Shown here: positions 35,609 to 48,047 of the stretch, piece after piece
Layout: each line of letters begins with the position of its first letter
Position numbering within the stretch: the stretch's first letter is position 1
NCBI GenBank assembly: GCA_000827325.1
Contig: KN832873.1
Coordinates: 2,494,245 to 2,558,244 of the forward strand
DNA: 64,000 nucleotides
Source of the DNA: Oidiodendron maius Zn
Taxonomy: Eukaryota; Ascomycota; Leotiomycetes; Myxotrichaceae
Direction: 5' to 3'
Notes under the pieces: model-generated
Database searches by the model: none
What the model was told of the DNA's origin: nothing
Seen by the model: the letters and a program-made list of their open reading frames with translations, nothing else
Made by a program: the position numbers and the translations under genes

Positions 35609-38600
35609 GGTCGACAAGAGGTCGAAGCGGGTAGGAAGTCTCGTTGGCGCAGGCTTCCAGAAGACGGCGTTGGCATGCTAGAGTGGAAGGCTTAACATGT
35701 CATTCGTCGTGCAGCTGTGCAACCGTGAACGATCGTGGCGACGATAGGAGGGAAGAGGCGGATGAAGGTTTGAAAGGTACAGTCAGTACCAGTACGGCAC
35801 TGCAGTGGCCAGACAGAGCCTGCGGATCCGGACTGGGACAGGCGGGTCGACTCTGCAGCGGCGGTTCAAAGAAAAGAGCGCAACGCAGCTGGGCAAGAGT
35901 CTGCCCACTCACGAGGTACAGGAGAAAGGATCGGGGCCCGCTCGGGTGCTGCTGCAACACCAAGCCAAAACGTTGACGGTGGCCGACGACCCCTGGAATT
36001 TGGGGGTGGGAGGAGGGATGGGACGCGATGGTGCCGTTGTTTGTGATCTGGTACGAGGTTTCGTATATTGGGGGAGACGGAACGGAGACGGACAGAAGCC
36101 ACGGACGAGAGGTCTTTTTCCCTCGAAGGGAGATGATTGTTCCCCGTCAAGTGATATCTGGGGGAGCGTCCCTCCAGGCGTCGTATGTCCGAGAGAGTGC
36201 GACGAGAGCGGCGCCAGAGGTCCCCGAACCCACTCAAGGTACAATTTCTGGCGGGTCTTGGTTAGAGCGGTGATGGTCGAGCCGTGGCAATATCCCGGGC
36301 ACAGGATAGGGTATTCCCAGGACGGGCACAAAGTGACACTGTCAAGGCACTCAACAGTGGTTTAGGCGTAGTCTGGCCCTCTGCGGGACTTACGATTGGC
36401 GCTCAGCAACCAGGAAGCAACCAGGAAGACCGCCAAGGCAGGCCCCGTTGAATAATGAAAGCAGCAGCAGCAGCTGTAGCGCCGCGGGCTTCTCGAGGTG
36501 CTGCTCGCCTGTCTGGACCAGTGCAGAAACCGTCGCGGGCGCAAGACAGAGACACACCCAGTCCTACCCCGGACGCGGCGAGAGGCAAAAGGGTTCGTCG
36601 AGGGAGCCGACGAGGCCGGGGCCGTAGGCTGTGTCGCCCAGCAGATCCCAGTTATATGGGGAAGAAGGCCGCTGACCAGCCATTCAGCGCGCGGGCAAGA
36701 GGGATGGATTGTGGAGAGGAAGGGATGTTGAGGTGGCTCGGGCACAACTCCGGGTAAGGGGTGTGGCAGCAGAGAGACTTCGGATGTACTTCGAAGTCCA
36801 TCTGAGCCCGGCGGGAATGCCTGCAATGGTGCATGGCTGCCCAAAGTACCCCCAGCGTACCCGTATACCTCCCCATGCCCACCATTTGCCTGCCTGTCTC
36901 TCACGACGTCCTGCACAGAATCATGAAGTACTATGTGTATGCGCCTGCAACTGCAAGGGGACGTGAAGGGCAGCTGATCGCTATGGCCAACACGTTCAAC
37001 GTCACCCAGTCGCGCCGCCGCCTCTCGCAAATCCTCGGCATTGCGCTGGATGAAGCGTGCAATATTGTAGCCCGCGTCCTGCATCGCAACAACTATAGAG
37101 CCGAAAGTAGTCGCGATTCCCTTTTGTGCTTCCTGCGTTTGCCTTCGAGGAAACTTGTCGTACAGAGCACAGTGCAGTACAAACAGCTACGGTAGGTACA
37201 GAATACTACAGTAGGCCCCAGCAGGAGCTGATCCCCTATCGCGCTGACCCGCCCCTTCGTGTCTAGTCGTCCAATGCTTACTGATGGCACCGTGCTATCC
37301 ATAGTACTAAGTCGCAGAGAGTTCGCAACTCTTTCTTGAATACCTGGTGATATCCCTCCTACCTCGCTCAACTCGTCATAGTCCCGCCACTCCAGTCAGA
37401 CCCAGCCCCTGTCTTCCCCATACTTTTCCACCCGCCACGGCTCACCAGACGGAGATTTACCGTCTCCTGACGCGAGCCGTCATTTCTGCAATCGCCAGTG
37501 CTATCTCCTAGTAGTCTTCGTTTCGTCTGGTGTTACTGTATGCCCCTCTGTGGTGTGTGTCGTTTGGGCTGTGGGTAAAAGCGTGCGCCATCTCGGTATG
37601 CTCCATATTCCGAGATATACACCCCTATTCCCGCCCGATAGCCCCCTTTCATTTCGAGTGCAATTTTTCCAGGCAGACGCGCTCTCTCTCTCAAACGGAG
37701 GCACATCAGCAATACTTTACGAAATACGCCCATCCAGTCCGGGCTGGGCGGTCCCTCCACCTCCGTGCCAATATTACCAATTACCCCAGACTCTGGGCAC
37801 ACTCCGAGAGAGCAAATTGCGCCAGACTCGCGGTCCTGCGTGGTCGTCTCACTCCGTCCCCATCCTTGCCTCCGTAATTTAAGGAGCTGGTGTGGCCGAT
37901 CTCCAATGGATCAGCCCTCTCGTTTGCCGGATGCACCGTCCCCCGGACGTATCTTCCTCGCGCGAAGACATCTAGCCACCCCAGGGCCATCCTGGGAACA
38001 GCAGGTCAGCCCGACGGCCGTAGTGTCAGTGGACGGTACAGTAGTGTACAGTAGTGCACTGCAGAGAACTGCACCATCTGAGACGCACATACTGTACAAT
38101 ACAGTAGAACTCCCGCCAGCCAACCTCGGTATAGCATCTTAGCCGGAGATTTCGGCGCCCGCTGGGCTTGAGAGAGAGAGGGCATGAACTTTGTGCGGCG
38201 TCTTCATAGATATGGAATAGCTTTGGCATTCCTCCGTTCATGCTGAGGGAATGGCATCCTTCTGCCTCTTCTGGAGCGGAACGCTGGTTCCTGAGCTACG
38301 CTAGATGGCCAAACGCGGCGGCTGTTCCTGGTGCAGGAGGCCGGCGGGCACATGTCGTCCTAGGTACTTCTTTTTCATATGTGGCCACCATCGCAGACGA
38401 ATCACTCCGCGCCCAATCTATCATTTGCAGGTTCACATGTCGTCGTATGCCCTGTTTGGGACCCATCAGTTTTCTCGGTCTTCTCAACCACCCTTCGATG
38501 GAAACGCTCTCATGCTTCCGGGAACCAACCACTTGGAGCACCCGTCCTGCCGTAGGGTTGCAGGGTGTTAGAAGATGCTGCACTGTTATGCAGGCATCTT

Positions 38601-39340
38601 ATCATCTAGCTGCTCGCTTCGGCCTCATCGCCATCCTGTTTCGCCGCCCTGTGCTGACGTCACGGTGGGCGCTGAAGAAGTTGTCTGGTTCGTTGACTGA
38701 CTCAGGCTGCGAGATTTTCTCGACGGTCGACATAACATTCTCCCGTTCGGCCGAGATCGAATGCTAAAGGTGCCAGAATCCTACCTGCTCTATTTTATAT
38801 TGTCTTCGCATCCTTCCTCCTCCCGTGACTAAACTTAGCATATCTGGCTGTATAGTGTGCAGACCCAGGCTACCTCCTGTGCCGGCTTGGCAAACCTGCA
38901 CGACAAGACGGGAGGATAGAAGGATGGAAATGTATCCGAGCCTCAAATCAGAGCCTCTGGTGCCAATGAAAGCCATGTCGAATGAGCAGGTTTCTATTCC
39001 ATTTTCTGCCATTACTATAATTGCGGCTCAAGTGCTGTAAGGCTCCTCGGGGACATTCGCCTCTCCTGAGACGTCCAAACTTGCTCGTCTGCTGAAAAGT
39101 CTCCGGCGAGTTCGTGAAGTCACAGCCCTCGGAGACATCTTATCTATGAGGAAGAGCAAGTATAAAATCTCATGAATTCTCGTTGAAGACGTGCCATTAT
39201 GTCCTTCAATCCAGCACTGTATCTCTATTCGAAAGATTCACAGAGTTCATCACATTGCGAGTCTCGTTTCACAAAATTTCTCTCCTCGCATAAACTCCTT
39301 TACCCCTATTCTCAACAAGCGAAGTCCCTCTAACCTCAGG
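35609..39340. other. 3.7 kb gene-free region between regulator and methyltransferase
   Basis: No convincing gene. GC-rich, with frames up to 240 codons on the minus strand (36362-37084) that look like chance products. It includes CAG/CTG runs (around 36460) and several GTACAGTA-type motifs (35776, 37155-37210, 38036-38106). It must contain the promoter and perhaps a long 5' leader of the regulator, and the methyltransferase promoter. Confidence 0.45.
38036..38106. repeat. GTACAGTAGT tandem plus TACTGTA/TACAGTA inverted repeat
   Basis: GTACAGTAGT is repeated back to back at 38036-38055. At 38090-38106, TACTGTA and TACAGTA form a perfect inverted repeat around CAA. Non-coding context. Confidence 0.75.
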
Positions 39341-40223
39341 ATGTCGTCCAACTCCTTCCACGATGCCCATAGCAATACCTATGACCGCATGGCTTCTGGG
39401 TGCACGCGCAAGGTCGCGGAGCAGTTCCTCTCTGATCTCTTACCTTCCATAACGCCCTCTTCCTACATCCTTGACAACGCCTGCGGCACGGGTATCGTAA
39501 CGCGGCTCATCAAGGCCACACACCCCTCCGCACGCATCATGTGCGCCGACCTGGCTGCCAAAGTGCTCGAGGTGTTAAAGGGGCATGTCGCAGAGAACAA
39601 GTGGGATAGCATCGAGACCGACGTCCTAGACGTGCGTGATCTGAAGACTGTTAAAGAGGAGACCTTCACGCATGTTCTAACGAATTTCGGGTTCGCGTCT
39701 ACGCCAGATGATCTCAATGGCCCGACAAAAGCGGCGGCTGAGATGTTCCGGGTGCTGAAGAAGGGAGGAGTGTGTGTCATTACGACGTGGGCTGGTATGC
39801 CACTTTCTCTTGTCCATACGGATAATATTTGAACTTACTCCATCTGCAGAGCGCAATTTCCCCCCCGCAATGGAAGCCGCTGCCGTCACCATCCGCCCCG
39901 ATGAGAAGCCCTACACGTGGGACATCCCTGGGGACTGGGGTCGCGGTTCCTGGCTAATGCGACAGCTAGAGGACGCCGGATTCGGGCACGCCGTGCAAGT
40001 AAGAAGCGTAGATTCTAGGATCCAGGCGGGCAGTTTGGAGGAACTCGTAGATAACATGTTGCTGTTTAAGGATATGTTTTATAAGGGATATACTGACGAG
40101 GAGATCGCAAGGCTGCCGGATATTCTGAAGGAAGAAGTTAGGAAGCTGCCGAATTTCGTGGAGGAGGCAGGATTTGCGGGTGTTAATATGGTAGCCTGGG
40201 TTGGTATGGCTTGGAAGAAGTAG
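39341..40223 (+). CDS. Class I SAM-dependent methyltransferase, substrate unknown
   Basis: Exons 39341-39794 and 39850-40223 (intron 55 nt) encode 275 residues. Motif I, YILDNACGTGIVTRLI, is at about 42-57 and binds S-adenosylmethionine. MCADLAAKVLE is the acidic loop after strand 2. Then DVLDVRDL, the strand-4 region THVLTNFGFAS, and the MFRVLKKGGVCVITTWAERN region split by the intron. This is the methyltransf_11/25 type found in fungal small-molecule and secondary-metabolite enzymes. No neighbouring biosynthetic genes are seen, so a cluster role is not supported. The start ATG precedes HDAHSNTYDRMASG, a usual N-terminus for this group; the frame is open further upstream but without ATG. Confidence 0.82.
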
Positions 40224-40398
40224 GACGGAGTGCCGAACTTAAGCATTAGGCCCGTCTTAAATATCTCAGTTTATATACAGAAAAATTACAAAAGTTGTAC
40301 TTGAAGCTAATCATCTTATTAGCCTGCAGATAAGGATAAACTCATTTACAGCCATTATGAACGGGACTCCGGACGCCCCACTCATTGTGGGCTAACCA

Positions 40399-42480
40399 TC
40401 ACTGTGATGGGAAAGCCTCACTATAGAATACCTCATGCGTAAGACGCTGCTTATCATACAAATCCATCTCACTGCCATCTCCTGAGTACCCAATCCTATC
40501 TCGATTATCATCAATAATCCGAGCGTACTCAATCAGGAGACGAAATGTATATATCTGTGTCCAGGGACTTGGTCAGCAATCTTGGCATTCATCTCATAGA
40601 AATTGACGACGTTCGTACCTCCAAATCCTCCCTCCGCAGCGCTTGGGACGCCCATTCCCTCCCCTGGCGGCCGATCTTGCGGCCCTCAAAGTCGTGCCGC
40701 TGCACGTACGGCACTTTCGTCCTGCCCCCGGCATTCACCGGGCTGCCGAGACCGATGAAGTACGTCAAGATACTATAGAGCTCATCGAACTTATTGTCCA
40801 ATGGAACGAAGTGCCGCCAGGCGAAGAGTCTCGAGTCGTGCCACTCCCTGAAAATGGTACTCTTGATCCCGAGACTCTTACTCTGCAGGAAGGCGTGCCA
40901 GCGGCCGGAGAAGGAATGTCCGTCGACGTCAACTAGGTATTTCGAGATGAATTGCTCGCCCAGTGTAGTCATGTTCTTATACGTCCAGACGTCATCATAG
41001 AAGCTGCAGTCCGGCACACAGGCGATAGCCTCCGTGAACCCGACATCCGTATGCTTCTTGGCGAATGCGGAAGGCCAGAAGCTGTCAAAGTTTACGTACC
41101 TCCCTTGAGACTTCTGGGTCATGATGCGGACATTTTCGTTGGCTATAACAGTGTTATTTGTCATTAGAACAAGGCGTTGGCGGTGCATGTTCTTCCAATT
41201 GTCAGCTGTATTCGTGCCTCCAGATGTCACTCCTCTCCAAATCATGTTATCATCTTTATCATTCCAGTCATAGTCGTATGTCGAATTGTACCTATAGCGT
41301 TCGTCGTTCGCATAGTACATGTTTGCGGGAAAGAGAATGTCGTTATTGACGTTGACTTTACACTCTCCAAAGATAGGAAGCAGCTGCCTGCTTGCAAGTA
41401 TCGAGCTTGGTGCGAATAGAAACCCATGCTTATCCTGAATCTCAGGTCCAACCGTACACAGGTCTGAAGAGCGATTGAAGTTGGTCACGAAGCCGCCTTC
41501 AGAAACCTTGTACAATGATTCAGCCGAGGCCAAGGATGACGATTTATTCCTGGCATGGGATTGAGGGGGACATGCCTCTTTAGCAATCAGCATATACTGC
41601 TGTCCGGGAGCAGAGAACCATTGCGGGTCTATGACCATGGGCTCTGTATCATTCTCCTTGAGAAATGCTGTCATATTCATCGTCCATATAGGGAGGGTTT
41701 CTTGCGCAATATGCCGACTCTCTTCTTCCTTTTTGAGTAGAGCTTGCATGTCATCCCAGGGCACAACCACTCGAGGCTGGTCCAAGCGATTCATTGCAAT
41801 ATCCATATCTGGAAGATATTCCACAAACTGTTCCACCTGTTTTACAAAGGTTTCCATTCGCCAATTAGGGTTTGTTAGCTTCCAGATTTTGCCATCCCTT
41901 ATATGCATTCCTGACACTCCGGAACTTTCATTCTCGCTCATACGCGCAGCCAAAGACCTTATTGTTGCTGGCTCGACTCCCCAAAATGGCCGCAGATCAT
42001 CCATTATCTGGCCAAAGTCGTCGATGTGATGGACATTTCTTGCCCTCGCAAATCGATACCAGTCTCTAAACCCTGGCGGAGGGTGTCTTCCAAATTTGTT
42101 CCTATATTTTGAAACAGTCTCCCTGAATGTCGTCGACTTGCTCCTCTCGTAGGCAACCCATGCCTTGTCTGCCTCCTCCATGAGGCCTCTAATTGGATGC
42201 TCATCATTAATTATTGCATGTTTCTCAAAACCGATGTTCAGGTCATAAATCTTCAATGATTCTACAACCTGTCCTACTTAGTCTAAGTTATCAAATCCAG
42301 AACAAGGGAGCTCACAGCTGGGGTCGAATGAACTTGATCCGAGGGATCATGATTTTGTCTAAAGCGGGCAATCTTTTTGCGGATATCACCTCCATAAAAA
42401 GAATTAATAGCGTATGTGAGAAGGGCTAACGTCAATCCAAGGCAAAGAAACCGTCGCTTCCCACGACCAAACCCAAACAT
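40399..42480 (-). CDS. GT90 (CAP10-like) Golgi glycosyltransferase
   Basis: Exons 42480-42316, 42268-40619 and 40554-40399 (introns 47 and 64 nt) encode 656 residues. A basic N-terminus and one hydrophobic segment (about 11-30, FLCLGLTLALLTYAI) predict a type II membrane protein of the secretory pathway. The lumenal part matches the GT90 family (Cryptococcus Cap10; related xylosyl- and glucosyltransferases): DLCTVGPEIQDKHGFLFAPS, FGECKVNVNNDILFPANMYY, WRGVTSGG, YLVDVDGHSFSGRWHAFLQS, REWHDSRLFAWRHFVP. The last exon completes the C-terminus with EYARIIDDNRDRIGYSG. In filamentous fungi these enzymes are thought to decorate glycans; the donor sugar here is unknown. Confidence 0.88.
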
Positions 42481-43568
42481 AGCTGAGAGAAGATATAGGG
42501 TTTTGAATTCATCGAGGAAAAGCTCGTCTAAGGATCATCGAGTATGGAAAGAAACGCGGTCGGCTGGTACGTAGGAGGCTTGGTGAGGGCAGACAGCTCA
42601 AATTTGAGGTGTGAGCTTTGTTTGGCAGGAGGGACATTCAAGTCGCGATGTGGGTTTCCACATATCCGCATATGGCATGAGACGTCATCTACCTCAACCA
42701 CCATGCGGGGCAAATTTACTAGCGCAGGGATAATCAGGAAACCCCATTCCAGGGTTATGTGAAGGATATGATACGGGCGATCACCCTAGCTATGCTCCTT
42801 CTCCCCTCAAGGCAATCCCTGGACCTAACCCTTTAGGACGAATAGTTCCCACCGTAGAGCCTGTGCATGGGCTGGTAAGATTTGCTCAAGGTTATCTCAT
42901 TCCGGGTCAAAGTAGGAGTTTGGAATATTCAATTGAAGCCGCATGGTACCTGGGCTTTGAACTCTTCTATACTTCGAGTATTTGGAATCTTGGTCTTGGC
43001 TATAAGAGCTTTTGGAGTGTAAAGTCTCTGAGTCGTGATATATTCGGCCCTTAGAGTATCAGAGTCTTAGAATATTGTACTTATTGCATATAGGCGCATC
43101 GGGGTCTTATATTGTTAGACTCTTCAGTCAAGGAAAAGTCTTGAGAGAAATCAATTCACAAGATACATACCTAGCCAGAGTCCCGCACGGATTTATTTTA
43201 TGCCCTTTAATCACAACTAAACATCTATATTTACGGAGAGGCGTTATATATTGCCTAGATGGAGTTTAACAATAAGAAACCAAAGATTTCTCGAATGCGA
43301 AGTTATAGTCGTAGCAGTTCCACCCTCTTCTTCTTAAGATAGCTCTGAACTGTTTTGCTACTATGTCGATGTTGATTCTTGGCGTAAAATGAGCCGGAAC
43401 TTACAGGGTGCCAAATCCAGATCCTACCAAAGCCTACCTACGGAGAGCCGCATCCCCACCAATGCAGTTTTATCTGCTTAGCTAATAACAACACTCCTAT
43501 AGATCGAAAATCTTGTGGGCAACCTCTTCATGTTGGCTGCGAGCTAGATTTGGGACACCCACTCCATC
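42481..43568. other. Intergenic, AT-rich
   Basis: 1.09 kb upstream of both the GT90 gene and uL15m (divergent). The part 42960-43260 is AT-rich with repeated AGAGT/TCTTAG words and could be decayed repeat DNA. No gene seen. Confidence 0.4.
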
Positions 43569-44527
43569 ATGCCTCCACGGCTGCCAATGTTCGCCGGCAT
43601 CTGCCGTACAGCGCCAATACCCACTCCTTTGGCTTCATTTCTGCTCCCTTTTCTGCAGGCTAGGAGCGCGTCAATTCTCTCGTCACTGTCCGACAATCCT
43701 GGAGCATACAATCGGCGCATTCGTGTAGGGCGAGGTCCGTCATCAGGAAAGGGCAAGACATCTGGACGTGGACATAAGGGCCAGAAGCAGCATGGAAAAG
43801 TGCCAGCGCGATTCCAGGGTGGTCAAACGCCGCTGTACATTGCACATGGAGTGAGAGGATTTGAGAACCAGTATGGACCTACTCCTTTATCTCGGTCATT
43901 GCATGCAAGTGTCTTTGATCAATTACTCACCATCGAAACAGATTCTCAGCTGAGATGTCTCCAATTAACCTCGACAGGATACAGTCTTGGATTGACCAAG
44001 GCCGACTGGACCCAACCAAGCCAATAACGGTGAAGGAATTGGTCAAATCGCGGTGTCTTCACGGAGTCAAAGATGGCGTCAAGCTGCTGGCTCGAGGGAA
44101 AGAGCAATTAAAGACACCAATCAACATCCTCGTGTCCCGCGCTTCGACTGAGGCCATTAACGTAGTCGAGGCGATCGGCGGCAAGGTCATAACAAGATAT
44201 TACACGAAACAATCAATAAAGAGGATCTTAAGGGGCGAATCGGAATCAAGTTTCATACCTCTTTCTTACACTCCAACCGCCAATGACGAATCACCTATCT
44301 TAGCAGCGACGGCTGCGTCCGCTGCGCCCTTCTCCTACCGCTTACCAGACCCCACAAGCCGTAAAGATATCGAATACTACAGGGACCCAGCACACAGAGG
44401 ATATCTCACTCACCTGGTTGAAGACGGCCGCGGCCCAAGTTTGTTCTTCAAGGTCCCTGGGACTTCTGTCCGTCAAAAGGTAAAGAAGAGTGGAATTGCA
44501 TCGGCTGGAGACAACAAAGTATGGTAG
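43569..44527 (+). CDS. mrpl10: Mitochondrial large-subunit ribosomal protein uL15m
   Basis: Exons 43569-43870 and 43942-44527 (intron 71 nt) encode 295 residues. The N-terminal about 35 residues look like a mitochondrial presequence. The L15 core follows: [22 protein letters not shown], then [25 protein letters not shown] across the junction, then [19 protein letters not shown]. The C-terminal 120 residues are the mitochondrial extension seen in yeast MrpL10, including [19 protein letters not shown]. The acceptor after GAAACAG is preferred over the next AG, which would give a stop at once. Confidence 0.93.
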
Positions 44528-45056
44528 ACCGCAAGAGACGGACGTTGATGTGTATGATATTATTTCTCCCACCAATGGATAGGGAAATTCGTGCACATGG
44601 AACTTTGCTCGATCTGTATTGAATTTCGTCCGGGACGCGTAATAAAATGAAATGGCATTAGGCTCCTGCGGCATTGCTAGGATATATGTATTTCTAGTCC
44701 TAAAGTCCTAAGGACTGTCCTAGAAGAAGTGCTTAGATAAAATCAGGGTATTCCAAGAACTATTGGAGAATCATTTTGCCATACTTCACATGTGGTCCAA
44801 ATCCCGTGGCTCCATAACATGTGAGGCTCTGAACACTTCAAAGAGGTAAAGCCGTCGAAGGTCCCCTGGTGCGACAAGGGAGCATTTACCCATCAAGCTA
44901 AGCGCGGGAGCTTCAGCATTACACCCATATCAAGATACTCTCAACGACTTGACAGGACCCGACTGAGCATCGCATTTCCTCCAACAGCGATCATTTGGTG
45001 CGATTGTCTGAGCTTCGCCAGTATCGCTACGCCGCCTTTAGCATTTGAAGGTCGTG
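44528..45056. other. Intergenic, no gene seen
   Basis: 529 bp between uL15m and mvp1 in the same orientation. Includes an imperfect palindrome around CCTAAAGTCCTAAGGAC (44700-44716). Confidence 0.35.
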
Positions 45057-47460
45057 ATGTCGCTCTTCGGGTCATCGCCTGACGAGAACGGTACTCCTGC
45101 CATCAGCTCCAAGTCCCGCAACTCACTGTTCGACGACGATCCTGATCCAGTCCCCGGATCGAAGTCGTCTCTGTTCGCAGATGACGATGCGCCAAACGGA
45201 TCGCCATGGAGTTTGCCCACGGCCCAGAAAGCCAAGCGCGGCGAAGTGATCCAGACTCTTCTCCCAGCTTCAGACGTCCCCGACAGCTACATTGACATAT
45301 TCGATAACGTGCTCGGAGGGGGTGATGGCATCGGAGGGAAAGTTAGTGCTGCTGGCGTCGCAAAGGTTTTGAGCGCTGGCAGTTTGAGCGCCGATGATCA
45401 GAGCCGTATCGTCAGCGTTATCACCAAGGGCGGCCAGGTCACAGATCTTAGCAGGAACGAGTTCAACGTTCTGCTAGCATTGATCGGCCTAGCGCAGGAG
45501 GATGAGGACATTAACCTCGACAGTGTCGATGAGAGGCGAAAGAGTAAGTCCATGTGTTATCGAGATTGCCACTTCGTTGGTCGGGCTGGGGCTGATAGAC
45601 GACTACTGTAGATCTACCTCTCCCGAAGCTCCCAAGCCTAAATACGATAGCATTCCCAAGTACCACAGAGCTAGCTGCCAAACCTCCACAACGACCCGTG
45701 ACACCTCCCGCAGCTCCTGCAATGGAGCCTTCTTCAGCGCGGAAAACGGGCACACTACGAAAGGATTCTCTTGAGTTCCCAGAAGCTGATCCATGGGGAA
45801 GCCCTGCTCTGCACAAAGGCCACAATCATGAGAGCTCCCCCAAGCCCAAGACAACATCAGTGGGCTCGGCAAATGGAATTTATCAACCCGTTCGAACTAC
45901 AAGCAATTTCACAACCACTTCAAGGGAAGACTCCCAAGGAGCTCCCGGTGATCCCACTGATGCAAGTGTCCCAACAGGTGGGGGCTGGGGTTCGTACGGC
46001 AGCAACCCTTCTGTTCCAGCGGCATTCAATAACCCAATTACTACCAGCATAGGCGGCGGCGGGTTTGCGGCTCCAGGCTCAGGTGGCGGCGGCGATGAGG
46101 GGGGCGGTCTTGGGCCAAATGTGCCCGGTCGATCCATTGGCGGTGGCCGAGTTACAAGTGGAGGGGCGGAAGAAAATATAATCGTGAAGTTGTTGCCAGA
46201 CAAGGAGGGAATTTTCATGTTTCAACATCACAATTACCAAGTCTCGAGCCCTCGACGAGGTAGCAAGGTGGTCAGAAGGTACAGCGACTTTGTGTGGCTT
46301 CTTGACTGCCTACAAAAAAGATATCCATTCCGGCAGCTACCACTTCTACCACCAAAGAGAGTTGGAGGTACGCCCGGATTAATTTGCTTCTAACTCTGTA
46401 CCACGCTAATTACCTGCAGTCAATGGCAATCATCTTGCAGCCGATGGTACTTTTATCGAGAAGCGGCGAAGGGGCCTTTCCAGATTTGCCAATGCACTTG
46501 TTCGGCACCCTGTCTTAAACCAGGAACAGCTAGTTACCATGTTCTTGACAGTCCCAACTGTGTGCACCCAATCCTACATATCAACCGATAAGCTAATCTC
46601 TCTCAGGAACTCGCCGTTTGGCGCAAGCAGGCTACCATCTCGGTCCAGGAAGAATTCGCTGGAAAAGCCTTACCACCTGGGCTTGAGGACTCCCTGTCTC
46701 CCACCTTGAATGACATGTTCGAGTCGACCCGCACCGGTGTACGGAGGTCTGCGGAAATATATATTAACGTGTGTAATATCATGGATCGACTCGCCAAGCG
46801 AAGTGAAGGACTTGCAGCGGATCACCTTCGCCTGTCACTATCCCTTCAATCCTTGACAGATGCTTCTCAAGATACTTACTCCACGGATACAAGCGATGTC
46901 CCTATGCTCAATGAGGGATTGAATGCCACGGCGAAACATCTCTCTAATAGCCAAAGTCTCTTAGAGGACGAGGCCAAGGCATGGGACCAAGGAGTCCTTG
47001 AGGACCTGAAGAGACAAAGAGATGCGCTCGTCAGTATGAGGGAGCTATTTGATCGTCGTGATAGATACGACCGAGATAATATTCCTGCTCTGGAGAAGAG
47101 GATTGAGAGCAACGAAGCTAAACTTATTGCTCTCCGCGCAAAGCCGGATGGGATAGTTCGGCCAGGCGAGGTGGAGAAGGTTGCTGAGGCAATAATTAAG
47201 GTGAGTTGATGGCTACTTCTACACACCGTGGTATTAATCGTGTATTACAGGACAAGGAGTCGATTGTTTCTCAACACGCCCGAGGTGTGTTTATTAAAGA
47301 ATGCATCAGGGATGAGCTTATCTTCTTCCAAAAGACGCAGTTCCATATCAGCCGGTGGAGTCAAGACTGGGCTCAAGAGCGCGTGAAATATGCGGAGATG
47401 CAGGCCGACAACTGGAGGCAATTGAGCGAGGAGCTTGAGAACATGCCGCTCGGCGAATAA
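45057..47460 (+). CDS. mvp1: Sorting nexin Mvp1 (SNX8-like, PX-BAR)
   Basis: Five exons (45057-45543, 45612-46367, 46420-46559, 46607-47200, 47251-47460), introns 47-68 nt, 728 residues. Mvp1 binds PI3P and bends endosomal membrane to recycle cargo from endosome to Golgi. The N-terminal half has an EH-like helical part (VPDSYIDIFDNVLG) and a long Ser/Gly/Pro-rich linker with GGG runs. The PX domain starts at ENIIVKLLPDKEGIFMFQHHNYQV (here split: the last part continues with RRYSDFVWLLDCLQKRYPFRQLP), about 348-460. The BAR-like C-terminus (about 475-728) runs from ELAVWRKQATISVQEEF to RVKYAEMQADNWRQL. All junctions keep the conserved order. The ATG at 45057 opens with MSLFGSSP, the usual start. 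Confidence 0.94.
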
Positions 47461-48047
47461 TACCCTGTTTCACACATTGAGTACTAGGCGTTCTGTATTT
47501 TCTTTCAGCATCTAAGCGTCTAGCGAGCAAAATTGTGAATGTTGGTATTATATCCACATTGGAGAATGCCGTCTGGAACTCTCGTTACTGGCAACTGTAT
47601 ACATCGCGCTGTTCTCCACTGCAGAAATAGGTACCACCATTTTATATCCTACGTATAAGGTTGTTGTCTGGCCCGTCCATCTCACCGTGTCCCAATACTT
47701 TGCCGGGGAAATTGGGGGCCAGTTAGGCATTGTATCTTTTCAGCTCTTTTGGGACATCGGCGATGGAAACTGACCAATATTTCCTCGGCCACGCACAGTC
47801 AGTTTATGCGTATTCGAGGAGACATGATGTAGGAGAGAAATTTATAAAAAACATCTTATACTTGTAGAATCATGGATTTAAGAAAACGCAAAGTCTCACC
47901 ACAAAACGCCTCAACCCCTCGCTTATGATAAGTTACCTCGATCCTTGTCGATCTTCTAACACCATCTAATTCTCCCCTCTTCCATTAACATCACGACTTT
48001 TCCCACCACGACCACAACGAGTGCGCCGCCGCAGGAGGAGTGACAAG
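47461..48047. other. Intergenic, no gene seen
   Basis: 587 bp upstream of dcn1, AT-rich in part; should contain the dcn1 promoter. Confidence 0.35.

Noticed and set aside
36362-37084. 240-codon minus-strand frame
   Set aside because: No recognisable domain; contains translated CAG/CTG runs; competing plus-strand frames of similar length.
42960-43260. Possible RIP-mutated transposon
   Set aside because: The DNA is AT-rich with repeated words, but no transposon frame, terminal repeat or target-site duplication is visible.
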